From: an uncultured Lachnospiraceae bacterium
GTDB lineage: Bacteria; Bacillota; Clostridia; Lachnospirales; Lachnospiraceae
DNA length: 64,000 nucleotides
Reading direction: 5' to 3'
NCBI GenBank assembly: GCA_900553355.1
Contig: USDK01000003.1
Span: forward strand, 21,542-85,541
The stretch's first letter is position 1; every line of letters begins with the position of its first letter. A program made the translations under genes and the position numbers. The notes under the pieces were generated by a model. The model ran no database searches. It was not told the origin of the DNA and saw only the letters and a program-made list of their open reading frames with translations. Shown piece after piece: positions 1-7,405 of this stretch.

Positions 1-15
1 AAGGGATTCTTAAGA

Positions 16-1041
16 ATGAAACGACAGGATTTTTATTATGATCTGCCGGAAGAATTGATCGCACAGGATCCTTTGAAAGATCGTTCCAGCTCCAGGCTCC
101 TTGTCTTAGACAAGGAGTCCGGGGCTGTTTCCCATCATGTGTTTCGGGAGATCACGGACTATCTGGAGGAAGGAGACTGCCTGGTCATCAATGATACGAA
201 GGTGATTCCGGCAAGACTGATTGGTTCCAAGATTGGAACAAACGCGAAGATAGAAATATTATTATTGAAAAGAAAAGAAAATAATGTCTGGGAGACCCTG
301 GTGAAGCCGGGAAAGAAGGCGAAAGTCGGAACGAAGATCAGCTTTGGCGAAGGCCTTCTTGTAGGTGAAGTCATCGACGTGGTAGAAGAAGGCAACCGCC
401 TGATCCAGTTTTCTTATGAAGGGATTTTCGAGGAAATTTTGGATCAGCTGGGACAGATGCCTCTTCCGCCATACATCACCCATCAGTTGGAGGATAAGGA
501 TCGGTACAATACAGTTTATGCCGAGCATTCGGGATCTGCCGCTGCTCCTACGGCAGGGCTTCATTTTACGCCGGAACTTTTAGAGGAGATAAAGAAAAAA
601 GGTGTGGATATTGCAAGGGTGACCCTTCATGTGGGGCTTGGTACTTTCCGGCCGGTCAAGGCAGAGGAAATCACAGACCACCATATGCATTCTGAGTTTT
701 ATCAGATCGAGGAAGAAGCGGCGGAAAAGATCAACCAGGCAAAAGACACGGGACACCGGGTCATCTGTGTGGGAACCACCAGCTGCCGCACCATCGAGTC
801 TGCAGCGGATGAAAATGGAAGACTAAAAGCCCAGAGCGGCTGGACCGACATTTTTATCTATCCGGGATATCGCTTCAAGATCCTGGACTGCCTGATCACA
901 AACTTTCATCTTCCAGAGTCCACGCTGATCATGCTGGTATCAGCGCTGGCAGGAAGAGAGCATGTGCTTGCGGCTTATAAAGAGGCAGTAGAGAAACGAT
1001 ATCGTTTCTTTTCCTTTGGAGATGCCATGTTTATTAAATAG
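16..1041 (+). CDS. queA: S-adenosylmethionine:tRNA ribosyltransferase-isomerase QueA
   Basis: QueA transfers and isomerises the ribosyl part of SAM onto 7-aminomethyl-7-deazaguanine at the wobble base of GUN tRNAs, giving epoxyqueuosine; it acts in the cytoplasm. The 341-residue length is normal for the family and the start [19 protein letters not shown] is the usual QueA N-terminus, so the gene is complete despite lying 15 bases from the window edge. The conserved PLPPYI and [15 protein letters not shown] blocks sit near residues 148-185 and a GTTSCRTIE block near 252. Whether it is co-transcribed with a gene to the left cannot be seen. Confidence 0.96.
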   Translation: MKRQDFYYDLPEELIAQDPLKDRSSSRLLVLDKESGAVSHHVFREITDYLEEGDCLVINDTKVIPARLIGSKIGTNAKIEILLLKRKENNVWETLVKPGKKAKVGTKISFGEGLLVGEVIDVVEEGNRLIQFSYEGIFEEILDQLGQMPLPPYITHQLEDKDRYNTVYAEHSGSAAAPTAGLHFTPELLEEIKKKGVDIARVTLHVGLGTFRPVKAEEITDHHMHSEFYQIEEEAAEKINQAKDTGHRVICVGTTSCRTIESAADENGRLKAQSGWTDIFIYPGYRFKILDCLITNFHLPESTLIMLVSALAGREHVLAAYKEAVEKRYRFFSFGDAMFIK

Positions 1042-1057
1042 CGTGAAATTTCAGGTA

Positions 1058-1088
1058 TTGACCTTAAGTGGACTTCAGGGTTTACACT
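1058..1088 (+). promoter_or_regulatory. MerR-type promoter with 19-bp spacer
   Basis: A -35 box TTGACC (1058-1063) and a -10-like TACACT (1083-1088) are separated by 19 bases. The long spacer carries an imperfect inverted repeat, CCTTAAGT-gg-ACTTCAGG (1062-1079). Over-long spacers filled by a dyad are the hallmark of promoters activated by MerR-family regulators. It points at the DUF362 gene. No MerR gene lies in the window, so the regulator would act in trans. The assignment is inferred. Confidence 0.55.
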
Positions 1089-1135
1089 ATCCGTAGACAA
1101 AATGCGTTTTGACAGCAGGAAAGCGAGGTAGAGGT

Positions 1136-2026
1136 ATGAAGTCTAAAGTTTATTTTACCAAAGAAATCACACCGGAAAAGGTGGTGGAAATGTATCAGGC
1201 ACTGGGAATGGATCTGCCGGGAAAAGTGGCGGTAAAGGTTCACTCCGGAGAAAAGGGGAATCAGAACTTCCTGAGACCAGAATTCTGGAAGCCTATGGTA
1301 GAAAAGGTTCATGGGACGATCGTGGAGTGCAACACTGCCTACGGCGACGCGGCCGGCGGCGTGCGTGATAATACACCTTCCCATCTGAAGCTGCTGGAGG
1401 AGCATGGGTGGACGAAGTACTTTGATGTGGATCTGATGGATGCCGAGGGGCCGGATGTAGTGTGGCCGATTCCAAATGGCAAGATCCTGAAAGAGAACAG
1501 GCTGGGAAAAGATATCGAAAACTATGATTCCATGCTGGTGCTGGCTCATTTTAAAGGGCATCCCATGGGAGGATACGGCGGAGCATTAAAGCAGCTTGCC
1601 ATCGGGTGTGCTTCCAGAGCAGGCAAGGCGCTGATCCATTCGGCCGGGAAAACGGATGACCGTTTTGAGACATGGCAGCAGCATGCTGACAGCGTGGCGT
1701 TCCCGGAGGCTATGGCGGATGCGGCTTCCAGTGTGGTAGAGCATTTCAAGGGAAAGATTGCGTTCATTAACGTCATGAAAAATCTTTCCGTGGACTGTGA
1801 CTGCTGTCAGGTGGCGGAGGATCCCTGTATGGCGGATATCGGTATCCTGGCATCCATGGACCCGGTAGCTATCGATCAGGCATGTATGGATCTGGTTATC
1901 CATTCTGACGATCCGGGACGGGATCATTTTATGGAACGGGTAAACAGCCGGAACGGCATCCATACCATCGAGGCCGCCGAGGAGCTGGGTGTTGGTTCCA
2001 GAGAATATGAACTGATTGAAATCTAA
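1136..2026 (+). CDS. DUF362 domain-containing protein
   Basis: A 296-residue protein recognisable as DUF362 from its opening (KSKVYFTKEITPEKV), the VKVHSGEKGN block near residue 31, FKGHPMGGYGGALKQLAIGC near 140-160, and a cysteine-rich segment CDCCQVAEDPC near 220. DUF362 proteins are often found with ferredoxin domains, but no CxxCxxC ferredoxin repeat is appended here. The biochemical role is not established. I use the ATG at 1136; an in-frame TTG at 1109 would add nine residues that do not look like the family. A MerR-type promoter precedes it and a strong hairpin with a T-run follows. Confidence 0.82.
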   Translation: MKSKVYFTKEITPEKVVEMYQALGMDLPGKVAVKVHSGEKGNQNFLRPEFWKPMVEKVHGTIVECNTAYGDAAGGVRDNTPSHLKLLEEHGWTKYFDVDLMDAEGPDVVWPIPNGKILKENRLGKDIENYDSMLVLAHFKGHPMGGYGGALKQLAIGCASRAGKALIHSAGKTDDRFETWQQHADSVAFPEAMADAASSVVEHFKGKIAFINVMKNLSVDCDCCQVAEDPCMADIGILASMDPVAIDQACMDLVIHSDDPGRDHFMERVNSRNGIHTIEAAEELGVGSREYELIEI

Positions 2027-2047
2027 ACAGAAAGAAGTTTTTATTGG

Positions 2048-2106
2048 CCACGCTTATATGTTACACTGAGGGTTAAGAGTAAAGCATATAAGCGTGGTGT
2101 TTTTTA
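2048..2106 (+). terminator. Rho-independent terminator after the DUF362 gene
   Basis: A perfect 13-bp inverted repeat, CCACGCTTATATG (2048-2060) and CATATAAGCGTGG (2085-2097), with a 24-base loop, is followed by TGTTTTTTAT. The long arms and T-run fit an intrinsic terminator, though the loop is longer than usual. Confidence 0.7.
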
Positions 2107-2205
2107 TGAAAAATGTGTTATGGCAGGAAGACACCGTCACAGTGTCCGCCTATGGAGAAGGACAGGAAACGACGGAATATATACTTTACTTGAAATCTGA
2201 ATAAG
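2107..2205 (+). CDS. 32-residue ORF of unknown nature, possibly a gene remnant
   Basis: An ATG right after the terminator T-run opens a 32-codon frame starting MKNVLWQEDTV and ending LYLKSE. It has no convincing ribosome binding site and no family is recognised. It may be the remnant of a larger gene or chance; the coding look is only modest. Confidence 0.2.
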
Positions 2206-2221
2206 AAAATGAGGTGTTTTT

Positions 2222-2716
2222 ATGTTTCAAGAAATGCGTAGAAAACGGCAGGCTTTGCCGATAGAGGAAATCACGGCGGTGTTAGAGAGAGGAACTTCGG
2301 GCGTGCTGGCGCTGTCGGGAGATGACGGCTATCCCTATGCTGTTCCGATCAGCTATGTCTATGACGGGGAGAAGATTTATTTTCATTGTGCCAGAAGTGG
2401 ACATAAGCTGGATGCGGTAAAAAGGAATGCGAAGGCTTCTTTTTGCGTGATCGGCCAGGATCAGATCGTTCCTGAGGAATATACCACCTACTTTCGGAGT
2501 GTGATCGTATTCGGACAGATACGGATAATGGAAGATGAGGAAGAAAAAAGAGAGGCCATTGAAAAGCTGGCGCTCAAATATGCGCCGGATGATACCGGGG
2601 AAGGACGGAAAGAAGCCATCGACCGGGAATGGAAGCCTCTGTGCATGCTGGAAATGGAGATTGACCATATGACAGGAAAAGAGGCAATCGAGCTTGTCAG
2701 GAAAAAACAGAAATAG
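2222..2716 (+). CDS. Pyridoxamine 5'-phosphate oxidase family flavoprotein, NimA-like
   Basis: The 164-residue protein has the split-barrel FMN-binding layout of the PNPOx-like/NimA group: MRRKRQAL then GTSGVLALSGDDGYPYAVPISYVYDGEKIYFH near residues 20-60, followed by GHKLDAVKRNAKASF. Members bind FMN or related cofactors and some reduce nitroimidazoles, but the substrate cannot be read from sequence. GAGGTG lies six bases before the ATG. A terminator follows, so it appears monocistronic or joined to the 32-codon frame upstream. I call the family confidently, not the activity. Confidence 0.85.
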   Translation: MFQEMRRKRQALPIEEITAVLERGTSGVLALSGDDGYPYAVPISYVYDGEKIYFHCARSGHKLDAVKRNAKASFCVIGQDQIVPEEYTTYFRSVIVFGQIRIMEDEEEKREAIEKLALKYAPDDTGEGRKEAIDREWKPLCMLEMEIDHMTGKEAIELVRKKQK

Positions 2717-2725
2717 AAAAAACAT

Positions 2726-2751
2726 ACAGGGGCTGAAGCCTCTGTTTTTTT
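2726..2751 (+). terminator. Rho-independent terminator after the NimA-like gene
   Basis: CAGGGGCT-ga-AGCCTCTG forms a short-loop hairpin with one G-T pair, followed by seven T residues. It sits directly after the stop codon region of the flavoprotein gene. Confidence 0.75.
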
Positions 2752-2824
2752 GCAAAGAAAACTTTGCAAAAAAAGTTGACAAGTTTACTTTGCAATGATA
2801 TATTAAGATTGACAAGAAAACTTG
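2750..2824 (+). promoter_or_regulatory. Sigma-A promoter embedded in repeated CAAG-type operators
   Basis: TTGACA (2776-2781), 17 bases, TATATT (2799-2804) is a near-consensus promoter. Around it are three related dyads: a perfect TTGCAAAG-AAAA-CTTTGCAA (2750-2769), a middle site CAAG-TTTA-CTTTG (2780-2792) with its half-site CTTTGCAA at 2788-2795, and CAAG-AAAA-CTTG (2813-2824). They flank and overlap the -35 box and the start site. The arrangement suggests repression by the small Xre regulator encoded second in this operon; that link is inferred from position. Confidence 0.6.
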
Positions 2825-2849
2825 GCGGATGTATGAGGAGGGATTTTAG

Positions 2850-3164
2850 ATGAACAAGGAAGAAATCTTGGCAAAAAGTAAAAAGGATAATGTATACGGG
2901 GACGAAAGAGAAAAGCAGGTACGGATAAAAAGAGACGCATTTTCCCTCTGGGGGACGATTGTTCTGGGGGCTGTCATCATGGTAATCAAGCTTTATCGGT
3001 CAGAATCGCCGTCGGATATCATATCGATTCTGTTTTGTACATCCGGTCTGGCCTTCCTTTATGAGGGCCTGAAGCTTAAAAATAAATGGAGTGTCATTGC
3101 AGGAGGAATCTTTTTGGTTCTGACATGTTACTATTTCTATCGTTTTTGTGCGGGGTTATTCTAA
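2850..3164 (+). CDS. Small membrane protein, DUF6442-like
   Basis: A 104-residue protein with a charged N-terminal third (about residues 1-28) and three hydrophobic segments near 31-48, 54-70 and 80-101. This matches the DUF6442 pattern of small Firmicutes membrane proteins that are typically paired with a short Xre regulator. Function unknown. GGAGGG lies nine bases before the ATG. The stop codon overlaps the start of the regulator gene by one base, so the two are translationally coupled, and the operon has an elaborate operator upstream. Confidence 0.75.
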   Translation: MNKEEILAKSKKDNVYGDEREKQVRIKRDAFSLWGTIVLGAVIMVIKLYRSESPSDIISILFCTSGLAFLYEGLKLKNKWSVIAGGIFLVLTCYYFYRFCAGLF

Positions 3165-3373
3165 TGGATGATAAACTGGTGTTAAAAAATAATCTGAAAG
3201 AGGCGCGTGCGGAGAAAAAGTTGTCGCAGTCCCAGCTGGCGGAGATGGTGGGGGTGTCCCGGAATACCATCAGCTCCATTGAGACCGGACAGTTTAATCC
3301 CACAGCGAAACTGGCTCTGATTTTATGTATTGCCCTAGATAAAAAATTTGAGGACCTGTTTTATTTTGATTAA
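3164..3373 (+). CDS. Short Xre-family helix-turn-helix transcriptional regulator
   Basis: This 69-residue protein is little more than one Xre/Cro domain: LKEARAEKKLSQSQLAEMVG then VSRNTISSIETGQFNPTAKL, with the usual C-terminal FEDLFYF. I take the ATG at 3164, which overlaps the stop of the membrane protein as TAATG; upstream in-frame codons would add unrelated sequence. Single-domain regulators of this type normally repress their own operon, and the CAAG-type dyads before the promoter are the obvious targets. This is inference. Confidence 0.9.
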   Translation: MDDKLVLKNNLKEARAEKKLSQSQLAEMVGVSRNTISSIETGQFNPTAKLALILCIALDKKFEDLFYFD

Positions 3374-3381
3374 AAAAGTCG

Positions 3382-3416
3382 CTGCTTGTTATTCCATTAT
3401 GACAAGCAGTTCTTTT
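3382..3416 (+). terminator. Terminator of the DUF6442/Xre operon
   Basis: CTGCTTGT (3382-3389) and ACAAGCAG (3402-3409) form a stem followed by TTCTTTT. It overlaps the 3' end of the convergent FtsX-like gene. Confidence 0.6.
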
Positions 3417-6295
3417 GGTTTTCGGCGACTGACAGCGAAAAGGGCGATGCTGACGGACAGCATGGTCAAGGTGATTCCGCTAATACCGGTAGCCAGGACG
3501 ATCAGAGGAGACAGCTGGAGATGGAAGGAGGTATCCTCCTGGATCAGACTGGCATCTACTGTTTCAACAACGGGGACATTTGTTTCTGCTTCATCTGCAG
3601 CGTCATCTGTCTGTTCCGCCTGGAGTGTGGTCTGTGTATAAAGCCAGTCCCCGGCCTTTGCTGCGGTAGGGAAAAGGACAGAGGCAGAAATGAGCAGGGA
3701 TAACAGAAATACAGTAATACATTCTATCATCCGCTGTCCCCAGATGTGACATCCTGAAATACCAAAGGACATCAGAATTCCGGTTTCGTGCAGACGATCT
3801 CTCTCCCACAGGAGCAGGATAAGTGTGAGTAAAATGATGCTTATGCAGGCAACCACAAAAAGCAGGATCAGTGACAGGTCGGAAAGCCGGTTAAGGGGCT
3901 CCATGCTGGCTTGATATGCGCTGTTATTTACGGCAAGTTTTGTTGAATCCATATCAATCATATCATTTTCTCTCAGTGATTCCACAACATCTTCCAGTGC
4001 TTTTGGATCTTTGACATAAAAGGCAGCGCCTCCGGAATAAACAGGAGGACTTTCCGGATTCAGATTCTGCATGATCTGCTGGGTCGAATGAATGTCCGTG
4101 AAGATAAAATTGGAAGGAATATCGCATTCTGCTGTCTCTGATATAGAAGAAAGGGTATCCTGGTTCGGATCAAATAACCCGACAATCTCCAGTTCATAGG
4201 TTTCCATGGCGGCACCGTTTTTCATGTCGCTATCTGTTGTGGTTATGACGAAATGATCACCGATGTCCAGCTGATTGCTTTTAGCAAGTTCGCTGGAGAT
4301 CAGCGCTTTGCCGTTATCTGTACTTTTGATATGTGATCCCTGGATAAGTTCAAAAATTTCAAGAGAAAAGTATTCGGACAGACCGGTATCTGTATTTCCC
4401 AGAATCCTTGTCATATGCGCTCTTTCATCGTCGTCAGCCGAGAATTTGCCCGGATTCAGTGAAATATCCGGGGTATCCATATAACAGATATCCATTGCGT
4501 TGGCGGCCTTGATTTCGTCTGACTTGGCAATACGGCTGACCATGTTTTGATCAATCTGGCTGATGGCATCGGAATTTTGATAATCTGGTGTAAGCGTAAA
4601 ATAACCGCCCAGGCTTGCTCTTAGCTGTGTTGCTGCTTTTTCTGAAGCGGAGCGCACAGATACGCAGGTCAAAAATAAGCCGGTGATGATAAAGAGGGTA
4701 AGTAATAGCAAAGAGCTTTTTACAGGTTTCCTTATTAAATATAAAAAGGCTCTGTGCCAGACATTCATGGTTTGTGTTTTGCTAAAACCGCCGAAACTCC
4801 GCTGTTTAGCCCCGGCACTTCTGCATGAACGGGGAGATGCTCCTTGTATTTTTCGAAATGATACGGCTGCTGCGCCAGAAGAAACGATGACCATAGCGCA
4901 TAATGTTCCGGCCGCTGTCTCGAAAGAAATGTGATAGGAGAGGGATTCCTGTCGGACAGGAGACCGGTTTATATGAATCACATTTGTATCCTGCTCAAGT
5001 GTTACCGTAAATTCGGGTGTATCCTCTGGTGGATTAGTAAGTTTTGTCATGGTATCTCCGATTATATTTGTGACCGGCGCGGCAAGAATACAGGACGCCA
5101 GAAAGGCAGCCGTTACGACCAAGCCTGTTTCCACAAGAAACTGAGCCAGAATTCTCCGTCTGTCCATTCCAAGACAGGTGAGGATGTGTATTTCCTGTTT
5201 TCTGCTTCGCATCCACATGGCGGTTACCAGAGATAAGATTAGCAAAACAGCGGTAATCATGATCACTACTATACAGATAGCAAAAAGCTTCATCGAAAGA
5301 AGAGGTTTTGCGGCGGCTTTGTAGTCAGCATCGTAACGCTGGATAGTATAATAGTCCCAGTCTACATCTTCATATGCTTTAAGCGCTGATTCCACTTCAT
5401 CCAGGCACTCAGGGTCTTCGACAAATAAGGTGATCGTGCCAAGCAGGGGATCCTTTTCTTCTGCCAGTGATTCATTGCCATAAAAAGTATTGTATTGAAC
5501 CCGGCCCCAGTGTCTCAGTTCATAAGGAGAAAAAATAGTATTGGTGAGGATTTCCGGTTCGACTGTATAATCAGAAAGCTGCTGCTCGAAATTAACGCGG
5601 AAAATCCCAACAATTTTTGCACGATAGGTTTCGCCATAGAGTTCCCCAGTAGAAACGTCGAAGCTTTGCCCGTCGATCACGTCGCCGATATCCAGCTGAT
5701 TTCTTGCTGCGAGCTCTTCAGAGATCAAAATCTTTCCCGAGTCATCCGTATGCAGGTGCCTTCCGGCAATAAGCTCCATGGCGCCATTTCTAAAGTATGG
5801 ATAGTATTCGCTTTCCGTGACCAGACGATAATTATTCGACCTGCTGTAGGTGCGGACAGACGCAATTTCTTCAGGATCAGCAGTTTTTGTATCTTCTAAA
5901 TCCCTTAGGTATTCTGTGTAGAATTTAGGGACGATATCCAGTCCGGTATAAAGGGTTTCAGTCCCTGATTCACTATAATAACCGCTGACGCCGGGGATGG
6001 CTGCAAGTTCTTCGGCTACAGATGCGGTAATCAGAGGAAGCTTGAGAGTGCGGACAAGTTCTCCGGATTCATTATGACCAAGATTATATATTTCAGATCC
6101 GGGAAGATTGTCCATTTTAAGCTCCAGTCCGGTAGAAATACTTTTTTGCATATCTTCTGCGGCCAGACTGGCACTTGAGCGGATAGACAGGCCTGCAAGC
6201 ATAAAAATTCCCATGAAAAACAAGATCAGAAACAGAAGAAGTGTGCGAGCTCTTTTTCTGCTGAGATAAAGGAAAGCTTGTCGAAATACGTTCAT
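3389..6295 (-). CDS. Double-length FtsX-like ABC transporter permease (fusion of two paralogues)
   Basis: The 968-residue protein contains two complete FtsX/MacB-type permease halves. Each begins alike (MNVFRQAFLYLSRK and, near residue 515, MNVWHRAFLYLIRKP), has one N-terminal membrane helix, a large outside domain of about 300 residues, and three C-terminal helices. The join (about 490-514) is a basic, low-quality linker, as if two tandem genes had fused by loss of the first stop. Such permeases export peptides or lipids with a separate ATPase, but no ATPase gene is adjacent. ATG at 6295 is chosen because it aligns with the second half and has a G-rich site six bases before it; ATG 6301 is possible. 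Confidence 0.85.
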   Translation of the reverse strand: MNVFRQAFLYLSRKRARTLLLFLILFFMGIFMLAGLSIRSSASLAAEDMQKSISTGLELKMDNLPGSEIYNLGHNESGELVRTLKLPLITASVAEELAAIPGVSGYYSESGTETLYTGLDIVPKFYTEYLRDLEDTKTADPEEIASVRTYSRSNNYRLVTESEYYPYFRNGAMELIAGRHLHTDDSGKILISEELAARNQLDIGDVIDGQSFDVSTGELYGETYRAKIVGIFRVNFEQQLSDYTVEPEILTNTIFSPYELRHWGRVQYNTFYGNESLAEEKDPLLGTITLFVEDPECLDEVESALKAYEDVDWDYYTIQRYDADYKAAAKPLLSMKLFAICIVVIMITAVLLILSLVTAMWMRSRKQEIHILTCLGMDRRRILAQFLVETGLVVTAAFLASCILAAPVTNIIGDTMTKLTNPPEDTPEFTVTLEQDTNVIHINRSPVRQESLSYHISFETAAGTLCAMVIVSSGAAAVSFRKIQGASPRSCRSAGAKQRSFGGFSKTQTMNVWHRAFLYLIRKPVKSSLLLLTLFIITGLFLTCVSVRSASEKAATQLRASLGGYFTLTPDYQNSDAISQIDQNMVSRIAKSDEIKAANAMDICYMDTPDISLNPGKFSADDDERAHMTRILGNTDTGLSEYFSLEIFELIQGSHIKSTDNGKALISSELAKSNQLDIGDHFVITTTDSDMKNGAAMETYELEIVGLFDPNQDTLSSISETAECDIPSNFIFTDIHSTQQIMQNLNPESPPVYSGGAAFYVKDPKALEDVVESLRENDMIDMDSTKLAVNNSAYQASMEPLNRLSDLSLILLFVVACISIILLTLILLLWERDRLHETGILMSFGISGCHIWGQRMIECITVFLLSLLISASVLFPTAAKAGDWLYTQTTLQAEQTDDAADEAETNVPVVETVDASLIQEDTSFHLQLSPLIVLATGISGITLTMLSVSIALFAVSRRKPKELLVIME

Positions 6296-6385
6296 GATCA
6301 TCCCCCCTGGATAAATAAGTCGTTTTTTCTATGATACCATACTTTTCAACTATATTGAGAAATGATATGATGAGGGCAGAAATAA

Positions 6386-6844
6386 ATGAAATTAAAAAAT
6401 CCTATGCTGGTAGTTACGGATATAGATAAATCAGTCGAGTTTTATAAAAAAGTGTTTGGACTTCATGTCATCATGGATTTTGGTGCGAACAAAACACTGA
6501 CCGGAGGGCTGGCCCTGCAGACACTTGAAACTTATTAAGAGTTCATCGGTACGGATGAGATTGCCTTTGGCGGCAATAATTTTGAGGTTTATTTTGAAGA
6601 GGATGATTTTGATAAATTTGCAGACAGGCTGAAGGAGTGAGACATTGAATATATTCATCCGGTCATAGAGCACTCCTAGGGTCAGTGGGTGGTGCGCTTT
6701 TACGATCCTGACAGGCATATGATTGAGGGAGGGGAGAACATGAAAGTTGTCTGCAGACGCTTCTTAGACAGTGGGATGATGCTGGAGCAGACTGCCAAGC
6801 GTATGAATGTGCCTGTGAAATTTGTAAATGCATGTATGCGATAG
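6386..6844 (+). pseudogene. VOC/glyoxalase-family protein, pseudogene with three in-frame stops
   Basis: A single reading frame encodes a recognisable VOC fold protein: MKLKNPMLVVTDIDKSVEFY then FGLHVIMDFG, NNFEVYFEEDDFDKFADRL, and VVRFYDPDRHMIE. It ends with a helical tail like that of many Clostridia homologues (VVCRRFLDSGMMLEQTAKRM). The frame is broken by TAA at 6536-6538, TGA at 6638-6640 and TAG at 6677-6679, with no insertion or deletion. The residue before GQWVVRFYDP is normally Trp, so the TAG looks like a TGG change. It is almost surely non-functional. Confidence 0.8.
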
Positions 6845-6915
6845 AAGCATAAAGCTAAAGCTTCTCCAAGAGATAATACATAGCACACTATATAAAATTT
6901 GAGCGGAGATGAATC

Positions 6916-6944
6916 TTGATTTTATTTCGCTATGCCGATATAAT
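6916..6944 (+). promoter_or_regulatory. Promoter of the Xre/HipA-like kinase operon
   Basis: TTGATT (6916-6921), a 17-base spacer and TATAAT (6939-6944) lie just before the regulator gene. A start site about seven bases after the -10 box would fall near 6951, only about 11 bases from the chosen ATG at 6962, giving an unusually short leader. Confidence 0.65.
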
Positions 6945-6961
6945 GAAGGTGGGTGATGATG

Positions 6962-7405
6962 ATGGAAATCAATAAGTTGCTACAGGAAAAAGGACTGACT
7001 AAATATCGTCTTTCCGTTTTGAGCGGTGTTCCTCACGCTACACTTAGTGAATTATGTAGTGGGAAAACCAGCATTGCAAGGTGTTCTGTGGAAACAATTT
7101 ATAAACTGGCTAAGACACTTGGCGTATCTATGGAAACACTGGTGGAGGATGCATTTAAGCCGCAGCCTTCCAGAGAGAAACTTCGGGAGAAATCTTACGA
7201 GTACGGACTGCCGGAATACCTTCAGCAGGATTTGGACGCTTTTAAGGAAGGGTTAAAAAACGGTTCTTCTCTGATGGATTGCCTGTGGGGAGAATTGTAT
7301 GGCAGTATCAACATGGCAGAAATCAGTGATGGCGCAATTACATCGCAACACGCTGATTATCTTAGACAAAAATTCTTATGGGGAAATGCAAATGGAACGT
7401 ATTGA
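6962..7405 (+). CDS. Xre-family regulator, probable antitoxin of a HipA-like kinase
   Basis: A 147-residue protein. Residues 1-60 form an Xre helix-turn-helix domain (LLQEKGLTKYRLSVLSGVPH, then ATLSELCSGKTSIARCSVET, then LGVSMETL). Residues 70-147 form a second helical region of unknown fold (EYGLPEYLQQDLDAFKEGL onward). Four start codons stand in a row (GTG ATG ATG ATG, 6953-6964); the last at 6962 has the best spacing from AAGGTGGG. The 3' end overlaps the kinase gene. In HipBA-type modules the first gene encodes a DNA-binding antitoxin that represses the operon; that role is inferred here. Confidence 0.85.
   Translation: MEINKLLQEKGLTKYRLSVLSGVPHATLSELCSGKTSIARCSVETIYKLAKTLGVSMETLVEDAFKPQPSREKLREKSYEYGLPEYLQQDLDAFKEGLKNGSSLMDCLWGELYGSINMAEISDGAITSQHADYLRQKFLWGNANGTY

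Noticed and set aside
6386..6844. Recoded gene using stop codons as sense
   Set aside because: Three different stop codons would all have to be reassigned, while every other gene in the window ends normally at TAA, TAG or TGA. No selenocysteine-type hairpin is evident after the TGA. A pseudogene is far simpler.
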